From Acanthosepion esculentum (taxonomy: Eukaryota; Mollusca; Cephalopoda; Sepiida; Sepiidae): a DNA stretch of 64,000 bases. Position numbers and translations under genes: made by a program. The stretch is from assembly GCA_964036315.1 (NCBI GenBank), contig OZ038482.1, forward strand, positions 13,467,434 through 13,531,433, read 5' to 3'. Shown in pieces: positions 20,607-30,345 of this stretch. The notes beneath the pieces are model-generated. The model saw only the letters and a list, made by a program, of their open reading frames with translations. It was not told where the DNA came from and made no database searches. The first letter of the stretch is position 1, and every line of letters begins with the position of its first letter.

Positions 20607-20829
20607 ATTTTGCTGTCTCCAATCGTTAGTTCGCATCTTGGTCTGTTCGTCTTGCTGACAACCGTCCATTCTGTTTTCTTACAATTGGTGTTTAGTCTTG
20701 TCTTCTCTCTTTCTTTAATCGCCTTCTGCAGGATTTCCTGTAATTTCCTTTCTGTGCCTTTTATCAACACTGCGTCATCTGCATATCTTATGTTGTTAAG
20801 ATCGTACCTGCCAATAATGAATCCTGGGG

Positions 20830-21675
20830 TTAATTTACAGTATAAGCACCAAAAGTTCCCGGTATTGAGAATCTACCATTCTGGTGTGAAACTGCCTGGT
20901 TATTTCGAAAATGACATTAAAACATTGCGCTTGATTATTGTTTAGAAGTTATCGACAATGTAAGTCCGACTTCTTTCTCGTCGCATACACAGAACGTCCG
21001 CCATTACTGGCTTTGTTTAAATACGTTTGTCTCGAGTAGTCATGTGGCTCGGAAGTTTCACTTGTCTTGATTACTGCGCAATGTGCAACGTTTGAAATGA
21101 ATGCGCGAAAAAACATAAAATGCGACAACTAAAATAAAATAAAATGAAATAAAATACAATTTCGTGTCTGAAAAGTAAAAGAAGGATTTTTTTTCCTTTT
21201 TTTATGTAACGATATTTTATTGCGTCGTAGAAGCTTCTTGAGTTTAAAGCTTCATAAATTACATTTTAGGGTGAGATTCTGTTTCATTAGCTATAAGCAG
21301 AATTATTAAGGATAATAAAGAAAAAATACTATTCATTTAAAATTTCATTTTTAGAAATATGCGCTTTTTAAAATAACATCCGCGAAAATCGCGCAGTAAT
21401 CAAGACGAGTAAGATATGAAAAGCTGTAAAAAGGCCGTTAACTAACTAAGCTTCCGCGCATTACCACTAGAGGCAAATGTATTTAAATAACGCCAGTAAT
21501 GTCGGCCGGACGACGTGAAAGAGATCTAACTTACATTGATGATAAATCAAAAGCGGTAATCGAGCGCAATGTTTTCATACCATTTTTTAAATAACCAGGC
21601 AATTTCACACCAGAATGGTACTTTCTCAATACCAGGTTTGTTTGGTACTTATACTGCAAATTAACCAAATCCTGG
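20830..21675. mobile_element. long-TIR foldback element/MITE inside the LINE
   Basis: The left end GGTTAATTTACAGTATAAGC and the right end (reverse complement GGTTAATTTGCAGTATAAGT) start inverted repeats extending about 130 bp: CCATTCTGGTGTGAAAC, GCCTGGTTATTT, AACATTGCGCT. An inner pair (CTTGATTACTGCGC / GCGCAGTAATCAAG) lies at 21066 and 21387. Flanks duplicate GGATT of the LINE coding sequence. Non-autonomous; superfamily unassigned. Confidence 0.75.
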
Positions 21676-21914
21676 TAGGACTATTAATTGTCTCAGTATC
21701 GCGTCGTGTATGTATAGGTTGAATAAGTCCAGTGAGAAAACACATCCTTGTTTTACGTCCATTTCTATGTGTGTCTGCATGAAGGCAGTTATAGGTTGGA
21801 AGATGTTTCCGAAATAAATCAAGCTTATCTAGTAGTTCGAATAGTTCTTTGTGTTGTAAATTCCATACTTCGTACATTAATTTCCGCCAGTGGCTTTTGA
21901 AAAGATTTAGAACA

Positions 21915-22300
21915 ACTATTAAGATACATATATATATATATAGTGCCAGAGAAAAACAATGAATAACAACAGAAATTGAAATATAAGCTCTGGTAAAAAT
22001 GCAATAATAATAACAAAAATTGTAATATGAGCACTGGTAAAAAGGTTGATGAGATATTAGGTTTATAAATCCCCAAAATTCATACGGAGATGTCCCCAAG
22101 GACACATGACCCAGTGGATACAGACATTGGTTAGATCCAGTGACTGGACCCAAAGAGTTGTGAGTTCAATACCAGGCCACAGCAGAAGAACTTGGAGAGT
22201 TGACTTAAAAAAAAACTAGAACTATTTCAATTATATGAAGAAATCCGGAGCTTGTGAATACGTCAATGAAGATGAGGATAACGGTCTGAATAATGTAAAT
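21915..22300 (+). mobile_element. Penelope-like 3' end: UTR units, tRNA-like part, degraded tail
   Basis: Starts at GTGCCAGAGAAAAACAA, the position just after the endonuclease stop in other copies. ATATAAGCTCTGGTAAAAA and ATATGAGCACTGGTAAAAA units follow, then GACCCAGTGGATACAGAC (A box) and GAGTTCAATACCAGG (B box), ending GATGAGGATAACGGTC. The hammerhead-like part is scrambled. Confidence 0.65.
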
Positions 22301-22607
22301 AATGCATGTATATATGTAAAGAGTGTTCTAATAAGTTAGGACAATTTTAAATTCTTTTTCTTTCAGATTTAACAACTTAAGTCTTTGGCAATTTCAACCC
22401 TGGACAGATTAACAATAAGGCTACAAGAGGGTAATTGAATGACAAAATAGAATATACTCTTAAAAAATCGTACCTTATGCGTTTTGTCCTTCAAAAGTAA
22501 CCCTGTATCATCACCGTTTCTCGACATAGATTTGCAACTGGTGTTTTTGTATTTCTTTCTTTCCTCCTCATTCATGAGATTACATTAATAGAACCATAAT
22601 TAGTCCG

Positions 22608-22645
22608 AAGAAGTCCTTTCGAAGGACGAAACGCGCAGCGTAAGA
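22608..22645 (+). ncRNA. hammerhead-like motif with intact stems II and III
   Basis: CCGAAGA stands where CUGANGA is expected (U4 is C). An extra A follows, then perfect stem II GTCCTT/AAGGAC around TCG, GAAA, stem III CGC-GCA-GCG closed by the A.U pair, and GTA at the cleavage site. The U4 change and extra A should reduce or abolish activity. A (TA)n tract starts 30 bp downstream. Confidence 0.55.
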
Positions 22646-22667
22646 TTTTTTGACATTCTAAAATTAC

Positions 22668-22669
<2 letters not shown>

Positions 22670-22743
<74 letters not shown>
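22670..22743. repeat. (TA)n microsatellite
   Basis: Pure TA run. The reverse YIYIY frame across it is an artefact. Confidence 0.97.
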
Positions 22744-22747
<4 letters not shown>

Positions 22748-22946
22748 ACAGCAAAAAACAAAAACAAAAAAAAGCACAATTACCTCAACATGGAAAAAGT
22801 CTATTTTAAGCTGGTCTGTACGCAGCTATCATCAGCCCCTAAGTATGCTTTGTTATAATAATACATCGAGCTCTCTGTGGATCAGTTTTAATAATTAATC
22901 TTACTAGGATCCACTCGGATTATATACCAATCCTGGGGACATATTA

Positions 22947-22989
22947 GTTCCATTTCCTCGTCAAGCGAATCTTGACGAGGAAATGGAAC
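22947..22989. repeat. perfect 19-bp inverted repeat, 5-nt loop
   Basis: Arms 22947-22965 and 22971-22989 (GTTCCATTTCCTCGTCAAG and its exact complement). On the reverse strand just upstream (about 22845-22800), CTGATGA is followed by an AGCTG/CAGCT stem and AAAA, a degraded hammerhead-like order. Confidence 0.85.
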
Positions 22990-23187
22990 AAATATCTTTA
23001 ATTTAATAACAAAATTAAATTCGAAGCTTTTAGCTTCCATTTTTGAAACATGGTTATTGCTGTGTAGCGAAAAAAAAACATATTTTAAATCCGATAATTT
23101 ATAATATTAATGCTCTGTAAATTTACATTGAGCACTATTGTGTAAAAATAAAAATATCTATAAGAACACCGGATATATATGTTCTTT

Positions 23188-23189
<2 letters not shown>

Positions 23190-23241
<52 letters not shown>
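23190..23241. repeat. (TA)n microsatellite
   Basis: Pure TA run before a family P right arm. Confidence 0.97.
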
Positions 23242-23246
<5 letters not shown>

Positions 23247-23249
23247 TTC

Positions 23250-23405
23250 TTCCCGAGAAGCGCTATTTGGTGGCACGGCGATTGCATTTATTAGGAAACA
23301 GTCTGTCGCCTCTGAGTGTTGATTTCAATGTCCACTTTTATATTTACATACCCTCTATCTCTGCTATTGAGCAATTTATCCCATAAATATAGCATACCTT
23401 AACAC
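23250..23405 (+). repeat. family P single right arm and tail
   Basis: GGAAACAGTCTGTCGCC at about 23297, a CACTTTTATATTTACATACC segment, then the GAGCAATTTATCCCATAAAT tail. The left arm of the palindrome is absent and the catalytic strand reads CGGCGA, so it is inactive. Confidence 0.7.
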
Positions 23406-23429
23406 TATCTTTTCGAATATATATATATA

Positions 23430-23482
23430 TAGAGAGAGAGAGAGAGTGAGAGAGAGAGAGAAAGAGAGAGTGAGAGAGAGAG
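23430..23482. repeat. (GA)n microsatellite
   Basis: GAGAGA with GTGA interruptions after a short TA run. Confidence 0.95.
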
Positions 23483-23849
23483 ATTAAAAACCAAACCAAG
23501 TAATCATATGACATTCTTCTAACAAGAGCCACAAGTTTTCCTTTTTTTGTTGATCAATTGAAAGTAATGTATCTCCGTAGGGATTGACATGATGAAACGA
23601 GATGTACAACGAATTGAATGAGATTTATTACCTGTTTTTTTTTCTTTCTCTTCTTAAATTTTCGATCAATTCTTCGTCTAAGCAGATTTATTCAAGGCTT
23701 ATTCATTTAGAATTTAATTAAAACCCACAGAAAAACAATAATCAATTGTTGACAATCTCCGGATGTTGGTCAGTTTATATGTTGCCCAAATCCATGACAA
23801 TCATCTACATTGTTTGATTTACTTTTATTGTTCACTTGGAACTACAAAC

Positions 23850-24045
23850 ATAACGAATGGCTTAGTGTGAGACAAGACATTTAGAAACCCATAGATTGCA
23901 TGTTCGATCACTACTGTGTACTAGTGTCGTACTAGTTAATAAGCTTAATGTGGCCCCCAAACCAGAGAGAATCTAATGATAATTTGTGAGAATACCTTGA
24001 TAATCATTGCTCTAAAGTTAGGGAGAAATGTTCGACTATCCAGAC
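23850..24045 (+). mobile_element. tRNA-derived SINE-like sequence
   Basis: ATGGCTTAGTGTGAG (A-box-like) and GCATGTTCGATCACT (B-box-like) are about 45 bp apart. No clear relative elsewhere in the window and no target duplication seen. Confidence 0.5.
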
Positions 24046-24147
24046 GCAAAGCCACAGTAATAAGACCCCCATCTAAAGTATTAATCATTTGCAAGTATGG
24101 TTACTAAACAATGATTCATACTTAGATTATCAAGTAAGTGACCTCAC

Positions 24148-24181
24148 ACAGTATTCATATGCGTTATCTTGCGTCCGATAA

Positions 24182-24233
<52 letters not shown>

Positions 24234-24263
24234 TATTCATATGCGTTATCTTGTGTCCGATAA

Positions 24264-24311
<48 letters not shown>

Positions 24312-24341
24312 TATTCATATGCGTTATCTTGTGTCCGATAA

Positions 24342-24383
<42 letters not shown>

Positions 24384-24413
24384 TATTCATATGCGTTATC
24401 TTGTGTCCGATAA

Positions 24414-24473
<60 letters not shown>

Positions 24474-24503
24474 TATTCATATGCGTTATCTTGTGTCCGA
24501 TAA

Positions 24504-24561
<58 letters not shown>

Positions 24562-24591
24562 TATTCATATGCGTTATCTTGTGTCCGATAA

Positions 24592-24657
<66 letters not shown>

Positions 24658-24689
24658 TATTCATATGCGTTATCTTGTGTCCGATAAGT

Positions 24690-24741
<52 letters not shown>

Positions 24742-24771
24742 TATTCATATGCGTTATCTTGTGTCCGATAA

Positions 24772-24819
<48 letters not shown>

Positions 24820-24849
24820 TATTCATATGCGTTATCTTGTGTCCGATAA

Positions 24850-24899
<50 letters not shown>

Positions 24900-24929
24900 T
24901 ATTCATATGCGTTATCTTGTGTCCGATAA

Positions 24930-24985
<56 letters not shown>

Positions 24986-25015
24986 TATTCATATGCGTTA
25001 TCTTGTGTCCGATAA

Positions 25016-25057
<42 letters not shown>

Positions 25058-25088
25058 TATTCATATGCGTTATCTTGTGTCCGATAAG

Positions 25089-25134
<46 letters not shown>

Positions 25135-25171
25135 TATACAGTATTCATATGCGTTATCTTGTGTCCGATAA

Positions 25172-25221
<50 letters not shown>

Positions 25222-25251
25222 TATTCATATGCGTTATCTTGTGTCCGATAA

Positions 25252-25327
<76 letters not shown>

Positions 25328-25357
25328 TATTCATATGCGTTATCTTGTGTCCGATAA

Positions 25358-25394
<37 letters not shown>
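24148..25394. repeat. 15-unit cassette array: conserved ~34-bp core alternating with (TA)n
   Basis: The core CAGTATTCATATGCGTTATC followed by TTGTGTCCGATAAG appears 15 times between 24148 and 25360, at intervals of 70-106 bp. It is almost invariant (one C/T change in the first unit) while the (TA)n between copies varies in length. The core contains a TTATC ... GATAA hairpin. The last (TA)n abuts a family P element at 25395. YIYIY reading frames on both strands are artefacts. Confidence 0.97.
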
Positions 25395-25398
<4 letters not shown>

Positions 25399-25527
25399 TG
25401 AACATAGAAGTCAACACTTAGAGGCGACAGTCTGTTTCCAGACTTCTATTTTCACTTTTATATTTACACACGCTCTATCTCTGATATTGAGCACTTTATC
25501 CCATAAATATAGCACACTTTATATTTC

Positions 25528-25530
<3 letters not shown>
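25395..25530. repeat. truncated family P palindrome
   Basis: The left arm AAAAGTGAACATAGAAGTCA through GGCGACAGTCTGTTTCC meets a shortened right arm at AGACTTCTATTTTCAC. The tail GATATTGAGCACTTTATCCC follows. The loop region with the ribozyme core has been lost. Confidence 0.75.

Positions 25531-25611
<81 letters not shown>
25531..25611. repeat. (TA)n microsatellite
   Basis: Pure TA run between the family P tail and a Penelope-like tail fragment. Confidence 0.97.
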
Positions 25612-25612
<1 letters not shown>

Positions 25613-25639
25613 CTGTCTATATCTCTGATTATGATTACT

Positions 25640-25725
25640 TGCATTATTTACATTATTCGGACTGTTATCTTCATCTTCATTGCCATATTCACAACGTTTC
25701 GGCCGTTGTACGCTCTCATAATTTT
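25640..25725 (-). mobile_element. Penelope-like 3'-end repeat, tail fragment
   Basis: TTTACATTATTCGGACTGTT ... CACAACGTTTCGGCCGTTGT, the tail and GAAAC box; truncated inside stem II. Confidence 0.7.
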
Positions 25726-27150
25726 ACAGTTGAAATGGCCAACAGCTAAAACTTGCAAAGAACTTACTCCAACGGTATCAATGTCGCCTTCACTTAAGAC
25801 TTAAAAGCATATCTCAGTTTTTTAGAACGTGTATTGTGAACAGCAATTTTTCCTGTGCTTAAATCCTACCATTGCCAGTCCGGCTACCAGTTCTTGTTCT
25901 TATCACTTCAGCCAAATATCCAATTGCTTTTGACGGCCTGTGTAATTGGTACGATACAAATCTTGCAACGTTTTGGCAATGTGCGAGAAGGTAACGGAAG
26001 CGAATAAAAACCAACTTCCCCTCTGATGGCGTAGAAGAGAACATTTTGCCAAGAAAACCAGTCGGCCGATTCGACGAACAGCTTTGCCAGCAACTGGTCT
26101 GAAGAAGGAAGACGTGTAGGTCGGTAAAGATAAAAACAAGTCTGTAGCTGACAAGAGGAGCCATTGAACGAAGTGATTATATTCCATTAATGCTCTAATT
26201 AAAAAACGTACGCTTGCTCGAGTTTCCTGCAACATTTCTTTACAGTGAACGTTGCAGGCGGGAATAGCTTTATCTGCTTAACAGTTTACAATAAAATACG
26301 CTTGTTTGACTGTGAGTTTGTTTACAACAGATTAAGAATATATGACACCAGGTTAAGAGGTACTGGATAGGTTAGGGTAGTTGAGTATTTCGACCAGATC
26401 TAGCATTCAGTCATCTAAGAAAAAAACAAAAAAGAATAGGATTTAAGATACTGATTTCCCCTCCCTATTTGGAAGATTGACGACACACAATATTCCACCA
26501 CCCATATTTTCTATACTTGACCTTCTGCTAAATTAAGTGATTTAAAAAATAATCTTTTTACACTCAGAGATAGCTTGCTTGTCTCTGAAGTAGTTACGAA
26601 TTTTCTTCTGTCGCCAATGTGTCAGAGTATAGAACACAAAACACTAACAATCGTTAGCAAAACTAACAAAATGTACTAAACTATCTATTCATTAAACGTA
26701 ATCTGGCATAGGGCTACAATAATGGAGCGCCGAGTGATGGCGTATATTTAAATAGTATTATGTCAAGGTTGTGAACAGAAAATTCTATCAGGTGAAGGCT
26801 GGTTTTGACTTATATAAAGCAACATGTTTTTGGTTTTCAACAGAACAAAACACAAACAAAACATTGTTATGGAAACCATATTAGTATGAGTAGCGGCCAT
26901 GTTGTTTTAGGAGTCATTTTGTTTTTAAGGAAGCCATTTGCAATTTTCCAAAGAGAGAACCTTTTTTTAAAAACAATTAACTTTGTTTCCATAAAGTATC
27001 TACAAACAATACAATTACCATAGCACATCCATTAACTCCTTTAAAATTAAACAAACATTAGATAATCATTTTAATTGGGAGTTGGGTAAGCTATATACAT
27101 CATTTTTAAGGTACTTTTGGCTTTTATTTTACCTTTTTATTAAGAATATG
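25726..27150. other. no recognisable gene
   Basis: Reverse frames of 110 and 101 codons overlap at 25859-26235. I recognise no domain in either, and they have no relative in the window. The rest is AT-rich with no signal. Confidence 0.4.
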
Positions 27151-27279
27151 AAGTGATTATGTGCGCGAGACATTTTTCAAAAAGTATTATAAGTTCCTCG
27201 ATTTTGTAGAGATTCTTCCATTTTTTACCATGATTGTATATCGTTTTTAAATTATAAAAAGGGTGGAACATGTTCTCAC

Positions 27280-27435
27280 ACCAAATATTAAGCATACTAG
27301 GCAATCGGCGAGATTGATACTTAAGAAGTAGAATTGTCAAGTGACTTATAACTATAGGGCATTTTGTCAGAATCGAACTCAATGATACTGATGCGAAATG
27401 AGTTTGTTAACCATCGCTCTATGGCAGGCGCGTTC
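27280..27435 (-). mobile_element. tRNA-derived SINE-like sequence
   Basis: Reverse strand: GCCATAGAGCGATGGTTAAC (A-box-like) and GAGTTCGATTCTG (B-box-like) with tRNA-like spacing. The 3' limit is undefined. Confidence 0.5.
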
Positions 27436-28005
27436 TGTTGTTATTGTTCACTTCAAGGAGAGAAGACTTGTTAGCTTTTTCCGCATTAATTGAATTAAGT
27501 CTTAATTTGCCTTTTCTTCTGGATTTGCTTTTCTCATTCTTTTGTCAAAGCCCAACTTAACGATGTTCCAGTTTAACAACATTATTTGAACTTAAAACCA
27601 GAATTTAAGGGGAAGGTCGCTTAAGGCTTTAGTAATTTTTAATTATATTACATTTGGAAATTGGTTATCTTTTGATGAGTGACATTAAAAAATAATCCAA
27701 GAATTTAATTTGGCTTTCTTAAAAGTTAAAACAAAAACAAACTCCAACTGGAAATGTTGGACGTTTTGTTTTGTCGACAAAAAGGGATAAAATCACAGGC
27801 GTTCATCATAGCAGTTATTTTGTTTCGGAAGCTGATATTTCAAAGCGGGTAGGCAATTCTAAATTTAGAAGATTGAGGCAACACAGCCCTTCTGTTGTCT
27901 AAATTGGTGTTAGGCTAAACTTAGTGGAGACTTAAAGTTATCTTGACGATAAAAAGATTTCCTGGATCTTCACACATGGTCAGTGTCTATAAAGCTGCTA
28001 TCGAA
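27436..28005. other. no recognisable gene
   Basis: AT-rich sequence without repeats or frames I can name. Confidence 0.5.
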
Positions 28006-28009
28006 TGCT

Positions 28010-28035
28010 CTTTCTCTCTCTCACTCACTCGTCAC

Positions 28036-28070
<35 letters not shown>

Positions 28071-28080
28071 ATATATATAT
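28010..28080. repeat. (CT)n-(CA)n-(TA)n compound microsatellite
   Basis: CTCTCT then CACACA then TATATA, ending at the edge of the next palindrome. Confidence 0.95.
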
Positions 28081-28275
28081 ATATAAAAGTGAACATAGAA
28101 GTCAACACTTAGAGGCGACAGTATGTTTCATGCTAGACGCAATCGTCGTGGCCTGACGATTGCGTTTAGAAGGAAACAGTCTGTCGCCTCTAAGTGTTGA
28201 CTTTTATATTTACAAACGCTCTATCTCTGATATTGAGCACTTTATCCCATAAATATAGCACAATTTAAGACTCTA
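28081..28275. repeat. family P palindrome with near-complete hammerhead order
   Basis: Arms of about 62 bp meet around 28148. The forward right arm reads GGC-CTGACGA (core intact), a short poorly paired stem II, GAAACAGTCTGTC (stem III CA/TG, GUC cleavage triplet) and GCC, which can pair with GGC as stem I. The tail GATATTGAGCACTTTATCCC follows. The weak stem II is the main reason to doubt activity. Confidence 0.75.
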
Positions 28276-28454
28276 TTTATTCATATATATATATATGTAT
28301 ATATATAATTATTTATTTGAAAATTATAACATAAATATGTTATAAAATCACTACCAAAATGGCCATTTTGTTTCAACACCTCTGTGATGATATTGAATTT
28401 CGAATAAAGGCTTTTAAAAGGTTCAAATTAATTAACCACCCCTCATAAGCGTTT

Positions 28455-28551
28455 CCCCGACTTCTATGTTCCCTTTTATATTTATACAGGCTCTATCTCT
28501 AATATTGAGCACTTTATCCCATAAATATAGCACACCTTAAGACTATATTTC

Positions 28552-28555
<4 letters not shown>
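28455..28555 (+). repeat. family P tail fragment
   Basis: CTTCTATGTTCCCTTTTATA, AATATTGAGCACTTTATCCC and CACCTTAAGACTATATTTCT, without palindrome arms. Confidence 0.75.

Positions 28556-28626
<71 letters not shown>
28556..28626. repeat. (TA)n microsatellite
   Basis: Pure TA run after the family P tail. Confidence 0.97.
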
Positions 28627-28628
<2 letters not shown>

Positions 28629-28953
28629 TAATTTTCCTGATGCAGGTCTGATCAACAACAACTGTCAGGTTCCTGCGTGACAGTCACGCATTCATCAGAC
28701 GGTCGGCATTAAGCGTTCAGTGGATTGGACATTTTATTCTCGCTTCGACTAACCAAAGATGCCATAATAAGTATTGTTTGTGAATACATATGTAATGTAG
28801 TTACCAACCAAAATCCCCGAAGAGTAAATACCTTCTCTTCTGAGTGTCCCTTTCAAGTTCTCCTTTTGGAAGCACCTTTGATATTTTGTGTTTTTAAATA
28901 ATTATATATATGAGAATTAAGCAGCACGTTCCTACCAAAATCAGGAACCACAG

Positions 28954-29107
28954 TTTGCCGCTGAATGGACTCGTCCCAAACACCTACGAGTCCGCCATTT
29001 GTGAGCACTTATTAAATAGCAGATCGTGACTTTGCCGCTGAATGGACTCGTCCCAAACACCTACGGGTCCGCAATTTGTGAGCACTTATTAAATAGCATA
29101 TCGTGTG
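28954..29107. repeat. 77-bp tandem duplication
   Basis: TTTGCCGCTGAATGGACTCG starts at 28954 and again at 29031; the two units differ at only a few positions. They lie 240 bp upstream of the dimeric-type hammerhead. Confidence 0.9.
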
Positions 29108-29341
29108 CAGTGAATTTTAGTGTTGACCGGTTCACCGTATTGTCCCGGTCACACTCGTTATTTCACCTGAAGGTACTGGAGGCACTTTACATCGGGTCCC
29201 GCAAACATTCCTTGTGTAAACAACGTGAGTGTTTGTTGGGGCTCGCTGTCATTTGCCTCTAGCTCCTTTTGCTCATATTTTTTTTTCTCCCCCTCCACAA
29301 TTCTTTTTTTTTTTTTTTAGTGTACATTTTCTGTTTTTTAA

Positions 29342-29405
29342 ATTAAAATCTCCCGTTGCAAGCCTGATGAGCGGGAGCGAAACCGGTTGCTTCGCGCGTT
29401 TTAAT
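29342..29405 (+). ncRNA. type I hammerhead ribozyme with minimal (dimer-type) stem III
   Basis: Stem I AAGC (29360-29363) pairs GCTT (29389-29392), with an outer helix ATTAAAA (29342-29348)/TTTTAAT (29399-29405) across an internal loop. Core CTGATGA (29364-29370); stem II GC/GC capped by GGGA (29371-29378); GAAA (29379-29382); then the self-complementary ACCGGT (29382-29387) and T29388 at the cleavage site. A loopless palindromic stem III is the form that acts as a dimer in Penelope-like elements. The 77-bp duplication lies upstream and (TA)n at 29443 downstream. Confidence 0.8.
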
Positions 29406-29438
29406 ATGTCTAGTAATATTAAGCTGAATACCTTTATC

Positions 29439-29442
<4 letters not shown>

Positions 29443-29486
<44 letters not shown>
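29443..29486. repeat. (TA)n microsatellite
   Basis: Pure TA run 40 bp after the dimer-type hammerhead. Confidence 0.97.
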
Positions 29487-29488
<2 letters not shown>

Positions 29489-29723
29489 CTCCTGAAAAAT
29501 TAATTACGGTTGAGCTCTCTGGGGAAGGAAGTGTGGGTTTGTAAACAGTGACTATTAATGCTAATATAGCGTGACTCTTCGGCAAAAGCGAATTGAGTCC
29601 TTTCGGTCACTGTGTGTTTAACTAAAAATAAATACGCTAAAATTCACCTTCATTCCCGCCGTGCGCCGACTGACGGCAATTCAGTCGGGTTTCGATCCTA
29701 GCTAAAGGCAACCAGACGTCTAG

Positions 29724-29766
29724 CCACACTGAAGAGCTGTGATACAGCGAAACAGTCTGTCTGTGG
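29724..29766 (+). ncRNA. type I hammerhead ribozyme, complete by inspection
   Basis: Stem I CCACA (29724-29728) pairs TGTGG (29762-29766); core CTGAAGA (29729-29735; position 7 is free to vary); stem II GCTGT (29736-29740), loop GAT, ACAGC (29744-29748); GAAA (29749-29752); stem III CA/TG with loop GTC, closed by A52.T60; C29761 completes GUC, cleavage after it. All invariant residues are in place. Confidence 0.87.
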
Positions 29767-29918
29767 ACGACAATAATTATCCCTGTCAGTCACTGTGTGT
29801 TTATCTAAATCTAAAAATAAACACGCTAAAATTCACCTTCATCCCTGTCGTGACGGCTTAGTGGTAGAAGTTCCGGCTGACGCCAATTTAGTCGGGTTTC
29901 GATTCTAACTGATGAGCT

Positions 29919-29944
29919 GTGAAACAGCGAAACAGTCTGTCTGT

Positions 29945-29946
<2 letters not shown>
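29919..29946 (+). ncRNA. hammerhead ribozyme of the second unit, stem I damaged
   Basis: Core CTGATGA (29919-29925), stem II GCTGT/ACAGC around GAA, GAAA, stem III and GTC are intact and aligned with the first unit. The 5' strand of stem I has been lost: sequence before the core is CTAA, so only scattered pairs with TGTGG are possible. Confidence 0.75.

Positions 29947-30008
<62 letters not shown>
29946..30008. repeat. (TA)n-(TG)n microsatellite
   Basis: TA run passing into TG directly after the second hammerhead. Confidence 0.96.
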
Positions 30009-30012
30009 AGGA

Positions 30013-30205
30013 AGTGTGGATAATGATATTAACACCGAGTGTCGATAGTCTGTTTGATGCTTGACCGCAGTTTTCAGTCTTCATGGCTTGAAAACATAAT
30101 CTGAAGAGTGTCTCATCAGTGTCTACACTTCTTATATTTACACATGCACTAACCCGGATATTGAGCACTTTTACCCTATAAATATAGCATACCTTAAAAT
30201 GATAT
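30013..30205. repeat. family P element, diverged
   Basis: GTCGATAGTCTGTTTGATGC (left arm), a poorly palindromic centre with CTTCATGGCTTGAAAACA, then CTTCTTATATTTACACATGC and GGATATTGAGCACTTTTACC (tail). Confidence 0.65.
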
Positions 30206-30245
<40 letters not shown>

Positions 30246-30261
30246 GAAATATAATCTTGAA

Positions 30262-30345
30262 AAAAATACACTCGTGGCTTGACGATTGCGTCTAGCATGA
30301 AATAGTCTGTCGTCTCTAAGTGTTTACTTCAATGTTCACTTTTAT
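30262..30345 (+). repeat. family P right arm
   Basis: GGC-TTGACGA, TTGCGTCTAGCA, GAAATAGTCTGTC, GTC. C3 of the catalytic core is T, and stem III pairing is altered. Confidence 0.7.

Larger units (their letters stand above)
19600..21905 (-). pseudogene. LINE family L1, longest copy, with two nested insertions
   Basis: On the reverse strand, in element order: KQGCVFSLDLFNLYIHD (21735-21690; the QG motif of RT), an insertion, GRYDLNNIRYADDAVLIKG (about 20815-20750; YADD catalytic box), KTEWTVVSKTNRPRCELTIG, a second insertion (solo LTR), then the C-terminal tail and a 3' end at 19600 (CCCTGTTCCTTCAGGACG). The two insertions separate reading blocks that are continuous in related elements (LPGF / IIGRYDLNNIRYADD). 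Further stops and frameshifts. Upstream coding to about 21905 is heavily mutated; no endonuclease domain is visible. Confidence 0.8.
29606..29946 (+). mobile_element. retrozyme-like tandem: two ~180-bp units, each with tRNA-like box and hammerhead
   Basis: Two diverged tandem units start near 29606 and 29786 (CACTGTGTGTTT, then CGCTAAAATTCACCTTCAT). Each has a GTCGGGTTTCGAT B-box-like element; the second also has CGGCTTAGTGGTAGAAG, a good A box. Each ends in a hammerhead. Predicted cleavages (after 29761 and 29941) are exactly 180 bp apart, so transcription through the array could release a 180-nt RNA. Retrozymes, small non-autonomous retroelements with hammerheads in tandem, are known in plants and animals. 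No protein. Confidence 0.75.

Noticed and set aside
22572..22754. Small protein across the (TA)n at 22670
   Set aside because: Microsatellite translation.
24148..25394. CRISPR-like array
   Set aside because: Regular conserved cores but all spacers are (TA)n; eukaryotic microsatellite context.
24130..25421. Overlapping long frames of Tyr-Ile repeats on both strands
   Set aside because: They are translations of (TA)n and the cassette array, open in several frames at once because TA repeats lack stops in those frames.
25859..26235. 110-codon reverse frame as a host gene
   Set aside because: No recognisable domain, two overlapping frames of similar length, no splice or promoter context.
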